From: Poa pratensis
Lineage: Eukaryota; Streptophyta; Magnoliopsida; Poales; Poaceae
DNA: 64,000 nucleotides
Direction of reading: 5' to 3'
Assembly: GCA_947311845.1 (NCBI GenBank)
Contig: CAMZMU010000034.1
Location: 89,718,723 to 89,782,722 of the forward strand
Shown: in pieces, positions 23,929 to 36,201 of the stretch
Position numbering within the stretch: position 1 is the first letter of the stretch
Layout of the letters: each line of letters begins with the position of its first letter
Notes under the pieces: model-generated
Told to the model about the DNA's origin: nothing
Database searches by the model: none
What the model saw: only the letters and a program-made list of their open reading frames with translations
Program-made: the position numbers and the translations under genes

Positions 23929-23945
23929 GTAGTCCCCGAAGCTGA
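23929..23945 (-). other. Polypurine tract of Gypsy A
   Basis: On the minus strand TTCGGGGACTAC sits immediately upstream of the 3' LTR, the expected priming site for plus-strand DNA synthesis. Several near copies of this motif are scattered through the element. Confidence 0.7.
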
Positions 23946-24426
23946 TGTGGTCTTGCAGCCTCGGATGAAAGGCCGCATCAGGTTCAACCCGAAACCACAT
24001 GCGCTACAATGTTTTGCAGGTTACCGAACCAATACCCCGAGAAATCCATCGGTCTGTTCCTCGGGCCATACTACTTTTCCGAAGTATCCGCCGAGATCTC
24101 GGACGTCAACCCCTCGATTCCTGCATCCTTACTGACTTCGGTCAGAGAAGACTGTTCACGTGTCCCATCCGTCACTTCTTGGTCCACGGCAGTCAAAGCA
24201 CTCGAGTGCTTTCCACCACGCGGCCCACGTCAGCGGAGATTCCCCGCTCGCGCCGCCTCGTGCTGCAGTAACCGCACCGCCCAACGGTTTGCCTCCTGCA
24301 ACCGATCCTGTGGCCTGCTCGCCCACCGCTATCTTCGTGCCACGTGGGCCACCGTGCACAGACGATCCCACTCGCCATTTCGGGAACCGCAAGCGGCCGC
24401 ACTGCAAACCGTCAATTGACCGCGGC

Positions 24427-24432
24427 TATAAA
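24427..24432 (+). promoter_or_regulatory. TATA box of the antisense gene in Gypsy A
   Basis: TATAAA in a GC-rich context (cggctataaagcacg), 490 bases before the coding start and about 180 bases before the leader-intron donor. This points to an internal promoter firing opposite to gag-pol. Confidence 0.6.
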
Positions 24433-24915
24433 GCACGACCAGAGGCGTTCCCCTCTTCTTTCTACCCTTACTGCGCCATTGCCTTCTCTTCCACGAGAAA
24501 CACCGCCGCTCCCGCTCGAGAAGAAGCACGTTCTCGCCGCCGACGAGCAGCTCCTCCGTCGCCGCTGCGACCGCGTCACCGGCGCCGCCCTTTAGCACCT
24601 CATTTTCACGGTATGTACTCCCTTTCTTGATACCCTAGGCATTGCTCTAGGTTTCTTCCTCTTCGCGGTTTGGTTCTTCATATGTTCTTGAAATAAACTC
24701 TATTTACCTCCTCCGGTAGATCTTACTCGCATACTTTTTTGGGTAGAAATTAGTTTCATGCCTCGGACAAATGTTCGCCTAGCATAGATATGCCTCTATG
24801 TACATAAGATAGCCGCCCAACTCCTCCTGAGTTAGCCAGATATAGCCTTAGATTCCAGATTTACTTTTTCCTTTGCTAAACTTCTGTGCATTTTCTGCAG
24901 ATTGATTCTGCCGAG

Positions 24916-27900
24916 ATGTCTCCTCCTGAGACTTCGGAACAAACCGAGGTTCCAGACCTCGAACTGGAGGTCGGAGAACGAGCCGGCTGGGAAGGTTCGG
25001 ATGTAACTCCGGACGAGATCCAGTGGCTTAGGGCGACTCGGCGGATTCCCACCGGGGTAGAGTGTCGCCTGCCCGAGGGCGAACTCGAGCCTCAAGTCAA
25101 GCAAGGGGAACGGGTGGTCTTCGTCGCGCACTTTCAGCGCGGCTTCGGACTGCCCGTTAGTGATTTCTTCCGGAGCTTCCTCGACAAGTTCAGACTCCAG
25201 GTTCATCACCTCCCTGCCAACGCCATCACCACTCTCTCCTGCATCGTTTCCTTCTCTGAGGGATACCTCGGCCTCAAAGCCACGGTAGACCTCTTTTCTC
25301 GCTACTTCCAACTTAAGCGGCAAGTGATCCCGGATCCAAAAAACAAGGATCTGCCCAAGCAACTAACCGCCTGCGGAGCTGCCACCATAGCTCCTCGCCG
25401 AAACTCCATCTTCCCACGTATCACTACTCCGGACACCGTTCGCAAGTGGCTCCGGACGTGGTTTTACGTGAAGAACTCCGGCGAAGAGGACTTCCTCAAC
25501 CTACCGGCGTTTAACCTCAGCCCTCCTACAGAACAGCTCAACTGGGACTACACTCCCCCTCACACCGGCGAACTCAAGTCCATCCATGGGTATATTGCGA
25601 AATGGCAGGACCCGGAGGACCCCGCGAACGACGGGAAAGTCCTGACGGCTGACGACCTGGCCTGCACGTTCGTGAAGCGCAGGGTCTCCCCTCTCCAGGC
25701 GAGGTCTCACAAGATCTGCCACATGAGCGGTCTTTATGACCCCACCCGACATACGCACATTGCACTGGACAATGCCGCGGTAGCTCGGCGAGTCCGAGCT
25801 ATCACCAAGTCCAAGATCTCTGATGCTTGGACATGGGGAAGGGAGCCCCACTACAGGACCAAGCCAGCGAAACAGGTACGCTATTCCGACGTTTTCTTCG
25901 ATACTCCTTTACCACCGAGGTCTTGCTACCGACGTTCATCTTGATAATTTTCTTCCTAACTCCTTTTCATATGTCCGCCATATAGCTGTTCGCCCGCCAG
26001 ACCGCCGAGGATGGAGTCCATCCTGCGGACCACTTCGGCGAGGATCTCCCTGATGAGAACCCACCATCCAACGTGGACCCTGACGACGAGGATTTTATGC
26101 CCATTGCCTCGGCCCGCATCACCACCGCGGGTAAGCCTCAAGCACAAGCTTCAGTTCAAGAGATTTCGGATGACGAGGAGGGGTTCCTCGCCGTGGAACC
26201 AATAAACGCGGTACCTATCTCCTGCCTTCCTCACCTTCCGAACTTTACTCCAGCAACCAGCCGGAAACGTGCTGGTGCCGCAACTCCGACCGCCGAACCC
26301 TCCGGACCCACTGAGGCCCGGTCAAGAGACGTCGGCTGAAGAAGTCCGGACATCCTCCTCATGCCCGGGGGGGCAAGAGGTTTCCTACCTCAGATGGGTA
26401 ATGCCTTGCTTCTATAGCCAACACTGTTTGTTGCTTAAACATATTATCTCGGTACTAACACTTGACCATCTTCTTTTCGTTGCAGTGACCCCATAGACGT
26501 GGATCAGGAGGTATCCTCCATGACTGCACCCGTTGGTGCCTCTGAAGCCACGACCTCCCCGACGAACTCTCGCCCCGGATCTCCTCCACTGAGGTCTGGC
26601 CCGGCTTTGGGGAAATCTGCCCCCACCCGAGGTCAGACTTCTCCGCGTCCTCAAACGGATGCGGAGACCCATCGCGCCAGGACTTCGGCTACCACCTTGC
26701 CGGAGCCACGACTCTCCCCTCGAAGCCAGACTGCCCGCAACCAACAGCAGCAACAGCAGAAGCATCAGCAGAACCAACAGCCCAAGCAACAGCCCCAAAA
26801 ACCACTCCGCCAAACCACCTTGCCGTCAGAGAAGGGCAAGGAGAAAGAGAAAGAGACGGTGAAGGTCAAGGTCACCCCCAAACCAACCTCTGGGTCTGGC
26901 ACCCTGACTATCTCTTCTCCTTCAAGGACCCAACCGAGGTCTCCTCCCCCGGTGACACGCCGAATTCCTCCATTCGCCGCACCCATCGATGAGACTGCCC
27001 CTCCGGCCGAAGAATATGCTCGGAGGGCATCTCTCGTATTGGATAATCGGCCTGCTTCAAGCTCCGAGGTAGCTTTGGCCGTGGAGGCCTCGATTAGGGG
27101 CATCGAGCAGGGCGGACCGTGGGGATTTCCTCCTCTGCGCACTGATAGTGACCAGAGCCTCGGCTCCTTGGAACACTACAATGCAGACTGGAATTCTGCA
27201 GACGAGGTCTCCTCGGCCTCCTTAGCTGCTCCTGTGGCTGAGCATCCCGCGGGAAACAGCGCCTGCGGCCGAAGCGTATATGATCTACAAACTGCTGCCC
27301 TGCGTGCTGCTCAAAACATCGACGTAAGTCCTATTCTCTTTTCTTTCATGCAGTATCTCATCTAATATCCACCATCCCCGGTCCCCGAGATTCGAGGTAA
27401 ACTATTGACGCTCCGTCGGAGTTAAAATTGTTTGGCTTGAATCTCAACTTTCCATTTTCATCCGACGTGTCCAATCCATATTATCTCACTTTAGCATGCA
27501 CCTCGGGTACGAGTCCCCGAGACTCATGCCGAGGTATAACCTTTCTAACCGAGCTATGTTTTTCTTCCTTGCAGAATACTATGAACATCCGCACAGATAT
27601 CTTTCATACCCTCTTGTTTGACCACAAGAAACTCCACGACGAGCACAAGGCCGTCCTTGCAGAAAAGAACTCTTTGGAAGAGAAGCTACAACAAGAGAAA
27701 GCCGAAGTAACTCGTCTGGTAAGGGAGCTCAAGCGCATTGATGGGCTCCGGAAATCAGAAACGGAGAAGCTGAAGGATGAAAAGATAAGGCCGTCGAGGC
27801 AGAGAAGAAACTTCGGAGGATTTTGCCAAAGACCACCAAGAAGCTCTCCAAGTAGCCGAGGTCCGCGCCAACTCGGCCACAGAGGCTTTGGAAGCTCTGC

Positions 27901-28756
27901 AGGCGCAGGTCAACCAGTTTCTCCCGACGTTGCAAACTATCAACCGCGAGATGGACGGTAAGTTTCTTGCCTCCCTTAGCTTTTCTTTGTCCTCCACACC
28001 ATTGGTTCTTTGCCGAACCATTTCTCACACTGATAACAGGCTACCCTACTATAGAGCATTTTACCTACACCCAAGTTGCGGCCCGCAGCATCACTGGTCG
28101 GCACAGGGAGAGGCGGAACGAACAGAACCCCGATTGGACCGTTGAGGACCATATCGTGGCCATCAAGTCTCGGATCCATCCCTTGAAGACCATTGGGTCA
28201 GAACTCCTCGACGCAGGTCTGTCTGCTTTCCGAGCCTTATGGCCTCTTGCCGACGCTCCCAAATCTACGCCCGAGCTCGCCGCCAAGCTTCGTGAAGCCG
28301 AACAAAGACTCCGAGAGTGGCGTTCATCTTCAGCTCGCGCTGGAGCTGATGCCGCTCTCAAATTCATCATGACTTGGTGCGAGAAGATCGACCTCGAAAA
28401 GATGGACACTCTTCGCCGAGGCTCGCCCTGGTCTCGGACCCAATTCTCATCAAGCGCCGCGAAAAGATGGCTGCCTTCTTGCTGGATATGCCAACACAAA
28501 GAACTTGAGCGAAGGAGACACCTACTCCGACGCCGAGGATTACGAGCCAGAAGACGAGGAATACGAAACAGAATCCGACGTCGAGGCCGAGCAAGGTGAC
28601 GACGGTGAAACCCGCGAAGCAGAAACCGAGGCTTCTCCACAACCTGATGCCGAGGTTACTGCCGACGTTGCCAGCACTTCCCAGGCTACCTCGGCTCCGG
28701 ACGAAATCCCTGCTGCATCGGCTGCTGCCGACGTAATTCCTGATGCCTCGACCTGA
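24916..28756 (+). CDS. Antisense accessory protein of Gypsy A (putative gypsy type transposon family, PF04195)
   Basis: Spliced gene on the strand opposite to gag-pol. A leader exon ends at 24610 (donor CACG|GTATGT). Coding exons are 24901-25875 (ATG at 24916, MSPPETSEQTEVPDLELEV), 25986-about 26395, 26486-27323, 27575-27957 and 28040-28756, all with GT-AG borders. The first exon holds the conserved domain (RATRRIPTGVECRLPEGE, VVFVAHFQRGFGLPVSDFF, LPANAITTLSCIVSFSEGYL). Later exons give an acidic linker, a basic KRRRLKK cluster that could be a nuclear signal, a Gln/Pro-rich stretch, a coiled coil (HKAVLAEKNSLEEKLQQEKA) and an acidic tail. Frames slip near 26320, 27785 and 28430, so it is now a pseudogene. 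The family's role is unknown. Confidence 0.7.
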
Positions 28757-29382
28757 ACTTATGCTTGGCCAAAAACTTCATTAAATCCCCGGTATGCCGG
28801 GACGCAGATGTAATCAAACTTAAGTAGTTCCTTTGCTACCTCTATTACTATATGCTCATTCGAACCATGCTTTTCTAAGCTTTATGTCGAATCCTTTTGA
28901 ATGATTGCTCGAGTTTACTTTCGTGTTTACTATATTTGGCATTCTTTGCTCTTGTCTGCCATTCTGGCGTTCGACAGTCGAGTCACAAGATTGTTGTTCA
29001 TAGCATACAGTACTTGGTAAATTCCGAGGTATGTTTCAAAGTCATCCGACATAAAAAAGAAGTAAAAACAGGGGTTAGTAAACGACATATGCCGAACTGT
29101 CTTTTTGGACCGAGTCCCCGAGTTCATTTTCATGTTTCCCATGTTCTTTCGTCTTTGCTCTTGACTGCCATGCTGGCGTTCGTCAGTCGAGTCACAAGAT
29201 TAGTTACATAGCATACAGTACTTGAAGTTTGAGACGAGGTTCAAAATAGTTCGGCATACGAACGAAGAAAGAGTACAAACAAAAAGAAACATGCAATCAT
29301 AAGAGCGAGGCAGTCCCCGAGCTCACTCTCGAGGTGCCGAAGTTTTTATTAAAGATCAGCCGAGGTACATACATTACTTCCT
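28757..29382. other. Spacer between antisense gene and integrase end in Gypsy A
   Basis: Holds the 3' ends of the two convergent transcription units. A roughly 140-base stretch occurs twice, at about 28920-29060 and 29110-29240 (shared text includes ggcgttcg-cagtcgagtcacaagatt and catagcatacagtacttg). Purine-tract-like gagtccccgag copies lie at 29112 and 29312. Confidence 0.55.
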
Positions 29383-30678
29383 TCAACAGTAGAAGGGTCG
29401 GAGTAGAGCTACATTCCATGGACGCTGAAGCTCCGCATCGGGTCTATCCAGCCCATCTCCCCTTGGCTCCTGTGCATCTATAAGATAGTACGAATCATTG
29501 TGCAAAGCTCGGCTCACAATGTATGGTCCCTCCCATGGAGGTGACAACTTGTGCCGACCTTTGCTGCGCTGAACAAGCCTCAGCACTAGATCTCCTTCAT
29601 TAAACTTTCGGGGTTTTACATGCCGCTTTGATAGCGTCGGAGACCCTGCTGATATATTGCTGACCGAGATAAGGCCAATTCTCTTGCTTCCTCAAGCAGA
29701 TCTACAGCATCTTCCCGAGCTTCTTTAGCCTCGGCTTCTGTGTACATTGCCACTCTGGGCGCATCATATTCAATGTCGGTTGGCAGCATTGCCTCGGCCC
29801 CATAGACCATGAAAATGGCGTATAGCCAGTTGATCTGTTCGGTGTGGTCCTTAACCCCACAGAACTGCTGGTATCTCATCGATCCAACACCCCGGTGTTT
29901 TCAACAGTGGTTCTACTAGCCGAGCTTTGATTCCGGCCAATACCAATGCATTTGACCTTTCTACTTGCCCATTAGCCTGTGGGTGAGCCACCGAGGCTAC
30001 ATCAAGTCGAATTCCCTTACTCATGCAGAACCGAGCAAACTCTCCGACAGCAAAGTTCGTGCCGTTGTCTGTAATGATACTATGAGGATATCCATATCTC
30101 AGGATTATTTCCTTCAAAAAGGTCACTGCCGTATGACCATCCACTTTTCGGATTGGCTTCACCTCGATCCACTTAGTGAATTTGTCCACCATCACCAGTA
30201 TGTGAGTCATATTGCCTCGGGCTGGCTTGAATTCTCCCACCATGTCCAGACACCAAACTGCAAAGGGCCACGTGATAGGAATGGTCTTGAGCGCCGAAGC
30301 TGGCATGTGCTGCTGCTTGGCGAACCTTTGGCACCCTTCACATTTCCGAACTATATCTTCTGCATCGGCATTGGCGGTGGGCCAATAGAACCCGTGCCGG
30401 AACACCTTGGCCACCAGAGCTCTTGTGCTGCAATGATGTCCACATTCTCCTTGGTGGATTTCTAAAAGCATCTCCTTGCCTTCAGCTGGTTCGACACACC
30501 TCTGCAACACCTCGGTCACACTTCTCTTGTATAGCTCCTTGTTGATGATGGTGTATCCCTTAGCTCTCCTCTGGATTCTCCTTGCCTCGGTTGTATCACT
30601 TGGCAAACTTCCATCGCTATGAAGTTCATGATCTGCTCCGCCCATTCCGGCACTGGATGCAGAGGAAAAAGCTCTCAT
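29383..30678 (-). pseudogene. Integrase of Gypsy A
   Basis: An H2C2 zinc finger (HQGECGHH ... CEGCQRF) is followed by the DDE core: WCLDMVGEF, IITDNGTNFAVGEF and ANGQVERSN supply the two Asp and the Glu. Downstream, after frame changes near 29860 and 29600, come VYGAEAMLPTDIEYD and HKLSPPWEGPYIVSRALH, the C-terminal part. In life it joins element DNA to the chromosome. The frameshifts make it inactive. Confidence 0.85.
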
Positions 30679-30968
30679 CTATCTCCATTGGTTCGGTCGC
30701 CATGATCTCCTTCATGATTTCCTACCATTGCTCGGCCAGTCCCCGAGTGTTGGTGCGAAGTCCCCGGGTCAGACCCGAAGTTCCCATCATCTACTCCATA
30801 GGAAAAGCTCCATCAGTCCTCGGATACTGCGAAGCAGTCCCCGAGTCCGGCCAAACGCATCCGACGTCTACCTCCATAGGAATAGGCTCAGACTCCGAAC
30901 TTGGCGGTAAGAAAATTGACTCGGAGTCAGGAGAAGGCTTGATTGAAGGAGTTCTCAAATGGTTCATG

Positions 30969-32816
30969 CTATCCCCGGTGGCACCGGTTCTTTGGATGAA
31001 CCGAGCTTGGACAATACGTCGGCGGCTTCATTCTCCCCCCGAGGTATGTGCTTGTACTCACATCCTTCGAAAACCCAGACACCTTTTGCACATGAAACCG
31101 ATACAACTCCATGTTCGCATCCAATGCATCCCAAGTGCCGGTGGATTGATGCACCACCAAAGCTGAATCGCCGAAGCATTCTATACGCCGGACACCTATC
31201 TCCTTTGCCACCTTGAGCCCATGGATCAGGGCCTCATACTCCGCCACGTTGTTCGACGCCGAGAAATGGATTTGCAGCACATACTTCAACTGGTCTTGCT
31301 TCGGCGAGGTTAGGACTATGCCGGCACCTAATCCGACCTTGGTCTTGGACCCATCAAAGTGCATCTTCCAATAATTATAGTCCGGCAAGGGCGGCTCATA
31401 TTGCATCTCGGCCCAATCGCATAAAAAGTCCGGCAGCGCCTGCGACTTGATTGCATCTCGCCTTTCATAATGCGGAGTGTATGGAGATACCTCGATCGCC
31501 CATTTGGCAACTCGCCCAGTTGCGTCCTTGCATCCGATGATCTCCGAGATTGGAGCATCACATACCACCGTCATGGGATGCTCTTGGAAGTAATGCTTCA
31601 GTTTCTTAACCGCCAGGTATACTCCGTACGTCATCTTCTGGTAGTGGGGGTAGTTTTGCTTCGACGTGGATATCACCTCGCTCAGGTAGTAGATTGGTCT
31701 CTGCACCGATTTGCCTCCTTCGTCTCGCTCCACCACCACTGCAACACTTACGACCCGGTTTGTAGCCGCAATGTATATCAACATCGGTTCATTCTGCAAA
31801 GGGGATGCCAACACCGGAGCAGTGGACAACATCTTCTTCAGCTCATTGAACGCCGCGTCCGCCTGCGGGGTCCAAGTGAAACTGGTACTTTTCTTCATAA
31901 GTTGATACAATGGTAAGGCTTTTTCTCCTAGCCGACTTACAAACCGACTTAAAGATGCAAGGCATCCCGTGAACTTCTGCACATCTTTTAAACAGTTCGG
32001 CAACTTCATTCTTTCGATAGCTCGGATCTTAGCCGGGTTAACTTCTATACCTCGGCTCGATACGAGGAAACCGAGCAATTTTCCAGCCGGGACACCAAAG
32101 GTGCACTTGTCCGGGTTAAGTTTCAACCGATACTTTCTTAAATTTGCAAATGTCTCTTCGAGGTCTTCGATGAGAGTATGCTTCTTTTTAGTTTTGATAA
32201 CAATGTCATCGACATACACTTGCACATTCTTGCCCATTTGAGAATGTAAGCACTTCTGCATACACCTTTGATAAGTTGCCCCGGCATTTCTCAAACCGAA
32301 ACACATGACACGATAGCAATACGCCCCGTACGGGGTAATAAAGGCAGTCTTTATTTGATCATCAGTGTTCAGTGGGATCTGGTGAAAACCAGAATATGCA
32401 TCAATAAAAGACAACAGCTCACATCCAGCCGTAGAATCGATCACTTGATCAATCCGAGGTAAAGGAAAGGGATCCTTCGGGCACGCCTTGTTCAGGTTGG
32501 TGAAGTCAATGCACATGCGCCACACCTTGACTACCGCCGGTTCGTCCTTCTTTTTCTCCACGAGGACTGGATTAGATATCCAGTCCGGATGCAGCACTTC
32601 CATGATGAAGCCTGCAGCCAGTAACTTCGCCAGTTCTTCGAGTACCACCTTTCTTCGGTCATCTGAGAGCCGCCGCGTCGGTTGACGCACTGGTTTCACC
32701 TCTGGCCGAACAAACAAAGAGTGCTCTGCCAACTCCCTCGGAACACCTGGCAGGTCTTTAGCCGACCATGCAAAAATGTCCCGATTCTCACGGAGGAAGT
32801 GACAGAGCGCGCTTTC
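30969..32816 (-). pseudogene. Reverse transcriptase and dual RNase H of Gypsy A
   Basis: In frame with the upstream gag-protease reading but separated from it by a TAG at 32817-32819. Reverse transcriptase motifs are LLAAGFIMEVLHPDW, SFIDAYSGFHQIPL, FGLRNAGATYQRCM and the catalytic VYVDDIVIKTK. The connecting RNase H follows (AVVVERDEGGKS ... KLKHYFQEHP). The second, archaeal-like RNase H begins at HFDGSKTKVGLGAGIVL, with NNVAEYEALIHGL and FGDSALVVHQ. Near 31075 the frame shifts; the RNase H end (EYKHIPRGENEAADVLSKLG) is in another frame. Confidence 0.85.
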
Positions 32817-35600
32817 CTATTTCTCGTCCATGCCAGTACCAATGATGGCGAAACGCTCCGGGTTCTCCGAGTCCAGCGGGATTTTCTTGGTCTCCTTGGG
32901 CACCTCGAATGAAGCGCTCATGTCCGGAGTAATTAGTCCGGACATGCCGAGCTGAGTAGACTGCGCCATTGCCACCACCTTCTGAAGTTGCTTCTTCTCC
33001 GCCGCGATCACCAAGGACTCGGCTAAACTAGATCCCGCCGAGGCACATTGCATAGCCTTCTTGTAGTCACCAGAAATGGTTATTATTCCCTTGGGCCCCG
33101 GCATTTTCATCTTTAGGTAAGCCACATGAGTGGAGATCATGAACTTGGCCAAGGCTGGCCTTCCCAGCAAGGCATGGTAAGGGCTCTGCAAGTCCACAAC
33201 CTCGAACTCAAGACTTTCAACTCGGCTGTTATCTCGGGTACCAAAACCCACGTCGACCCAAATCTTTCCCATAGGTGCACAAGAGACCCCGGGCACAATA
33301 CCGTGAAATGTACAGCTGCTAGGCTGCAACTGGTTCGGTGAGTATCCCAGCTTGACCATTGTGTCTCGGTACATGATATTTATGGCACTCCCATTGTCCA
33401 CCAAGACTCGGGTGAATCTCACATTGTTGGTCGGCCCACAAAACGTCGGATCCACCACCAGTGCATAGTTTCCAGGGCTCGGCATGATCCGAGGTGTATC
33501 TTGCCTGCTCCAAGTGATCTCTTGCTCGGACCAGTTCATGTATTTCACCACCGCCGGAGTTACTGCATTCACCTCCTTGGCACGCCTCAGCATACTCTTC
33601 TTATCAGTTGACTCAGTCACAAACACCACGTAGCTCTGATGTACTTCCCTATAATCATTACCGGGGTTCTCATACCTCTGATTCTCAAAGGACCACGTTT
33701 GGCTTTGGCCGGCACCACCGTTGTTGTTGTTGCCCTGGGCACTCACTGCATTCACCGGTTTCGCCTGCACCGTCTTCTGGTTTTGGGCCGCATGCACCGG
33801 GGTTGAATTTGCTCCGGTTAAGCTCTGATTCTGCGCCGCTATGGTCGGCTTATGCTGCTGCTGCGTGTTCGGATATTGAGGTCTACGCCATTGGTTCGGT
33901 GGCCCACTCCGGTTTGCCCCAGCTTTCGCCCCTTCTGCAGCGGTTCGGTGATGAAAACTACACTGCAGAGTGGTATGGTTGGGTGTTCTGCCATTCCTGC
34001 CATGATAGATACATGGTCCATTCACCAATGACTCGTAAGTCACAGGTGGTCCGGCCTCCTGCCACTGCTTCGCACCACCTCCCTGATTCTGGTTCTGGTT
34101 CGGAGTCCACGCCTGACCCTCAGTCTTCGGTTTCTGGGCGCCTCCAGGTCCGGACTGACTTGGGTTTACAGCATTGACTTGGAAATCTGGTTCTCTCCTC
34201 TTCTGCCCGAACTCTTGACGGTTATCAAACCTCGGTCCGTTGTTGCGGTTGTTCATCGGATTCCTCCTGTTCCGGGCATTCCCATCCAGCAGAGGCTGCA
34301 TCGGATCGCCAAGGGCATAGGAATCAGCTATCCGAATCGTCTCGGCCAGAGTCTTTGGCATATCTCTCTGGAGCCTCTGCCACAACATGCTACCATACCG
34401 ACATCCATCAGCAAACCACGCTATAGCCTGTGCTTCGATAACTCCCTCACAGGAGTTCCGAACATTGCTCCACCGAGTCAAGAATTCTCGGTCAGTCTCA
34501 TTGTCCTCCTGCTTGCACGCCTGCAAAAGCTGAGGTCGGTTTGGCCTCCTGTAAGTGCTGGCGAAGTTGCTATTGAATGCCTCCTCTAAATCCAGCCAGC
34601 AATCGATGCTATTCTCCGGCAGATTGTTCAGCCAGATCCGAGCAGGACCTTCCAACATGTGCGGGAGATACCGGACCGCCCATCGGCGATTGCCCCCCGC
34701 AATGTATACTGCTGAAACATAATCAGCTAGCCAATCTTGCGGCTTGGTGCTCCCATTGTACGGCCTGGTACTCCGACCCAACTGAAACTGAGACACTGGT
34801 GGAGGTGGTTCCTTCATGATCCGAGGTCCAAAACACGCCGGACCAGGAGGGCCTTCCTCCTCCAATTCTCGGACATGTAAATCCGATCTAGCTTGTAGCG
34901 CGCATCACCTGTAGGCAACGTCCGAGCTCCGATACGTTCTCCCAATGCACCATCCACTCTATAGAATCCAGCCCGCTCCATGGCTGAATTTCCATCATCA
35001 TATCGGTCGCCACCTCGACCGACGTTCTTCGGCTGCGGAACATACTCCGGCTCTTGCTGATACTGCTCCTGCGGCCGGGGTTGCTGCTGATGCCTCGGGG
35101 GCTGAGGTGGTTTACCTCGGCCAGCCGACGCTGCTTGCCCACCGTTCTGATTTCCCTGAGCTGAACGGCCTTAGCTCGGCTTGCATCACCTGGGCCGGGG
35201 TCTCCATTGGCTCGGCTAGCGTTGCCGACCTTTTGCTTCCCAGCTAACACCGGATCGTACACTTGCAGCTGCATCTCCTTGTTCCGACCTGAAGTGACAC
35301 TCCGGGCACGATCGGCTCCTCCGACGTGTGGAGACGAGGCTTGCCCCTTGGACCCCTGGCTAACTGGCCTAATCGAATGGACCGCCTGCGAACCGCCAAG
35401 CCCGGCCTTGCGGAGGGCTTCATTTTGCTTGCTGGCCACATGCACTAACTCATTGAGCCGCTTCTGCTGCTCACGCCATGCATCTCCGGTCAACTCCGAT
35501 AGCCCGGCCCTTACTGCTTCGGCTGCTCTAAGGTTCTTAGCTGGTGAACTATACACCGGCCTACCAGTAGCCGACCTGCAACGACCATTTCGGTAACCTT
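32817..35600 (-). pseudogene. Gag and aspartic protease of Gypsy A
   Basis: The Gag N-terminal half lies in one frame (34888-35600, e.g. NLRAAEAVRAGLSELTGDAW) and continues in another from 34865. The retrotransposon gag domain is at about 34.3-34.7 kb (QDWLADYVSAVYIAGGNRRW, EGPARIWLNNLP, CKQEDNETDREFLTRWSNV). A Gln/Asn-rich linker follows. The protease has VLVDNGSAINIMYRDT as active-site region and LLGRPALAKF as flap-side motif. The frame ends at a TAG directly followed by in-frame reverse transcriptase. The N-terminus merges into the truncated element edge. Confidence 0.8.
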
Positions 35601-35920
35601 CGAGAAGGAGAAAAATGAACCAGTCATAAGTACTAGGAATATCTAGATTTTGCTGTGAAAAGGGAACGAGGCTGACGAGCTTGAAATTTCGCGTAGAAAA
35701 AGGAAAGCGTCCCATCATCTCACGTTTGTAGGAAATTAGCACGAGAGGGGCCTAAACACAGGAGGGCAGTAGAAATAAGTTGAATCTCAAAAATAGAGCG
35801 GCTGTTTGGTTCGTGCCTATGCTAGCCCTGTTAAACGTGGGCAAGCCAAATAATTGGCGGACGATTCGGCCACCGGCAGCTTGCCAAAATATTGGCGCAG
35901 AACTGAACTAGATTAACTAA

Positions 35921-36198
35921 GGCCTTGTTTGGTACTAGAGTATTTTAAGTGATTGGTGGGGATTATCCCGGTCAAACCCGTGAATCACTACATATTCCAA
36001 AACATTGTTTGGTTCTAGTGTATTGGACAGGTATTATCTCCACATTTCCCCTCAAATCTCTAAACTCTAGTTCATTTTTCTCAATACTCAATCCACTACC
36101 CTACCTAGTGGATTGGATTCCCAATCCCTCCCAATCCCCTAAGGGATTGAGTATTATCCCCACCAATTCTCTAAAATACCCTAGTACCAAACAAGGCC
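35921..36198. mobile_element. Tourist-like (PIF/Harbinger) MITE
   Basis: Perfect terminal inverted repeat GGCCTTGTTTGGTACTAG, with TAA target duplications at 35918-35920 and 36199-36201. 278 bases, non-coding. Confidence 0.92.
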
Positions 36199-36201
36199 TA
36201 A

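Larger units (their letters stand above)
22980..35622 (-). mobile_element. Tat-lineage Gypsy LTR retrotransposon with antisense gene, 5' LTR lost
   Basis: Orientation is leftward: gag-protease (35.6-32.8 kb), reverse transcriptase and two RNase H domains (32.8-30.9), integrase (30.7-29.4), then an oppositely transcribed gene (24.4-28.8 kb) and the 3' LTR at the left edge. A second, archaeal-type RNase H and an antisense extra gene between pol and the 3' LTR are hallmarks of Tat elements (Grande, RIRE2, Retand). The right side ends inside the gag leader with no LTR or primer-binding site, so the 5' end and some 40 bases of flank were deleted. Frameshifts and an in-frame stop show it is inactive. 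Confidence 0.85.

Noticed and set aside
24155..24630. Several frames on both strands just left of the Gypsy A antisense gene
   Set aside because: They cross the inferred TATA box, leader exon and leader-intron donor; no domain.
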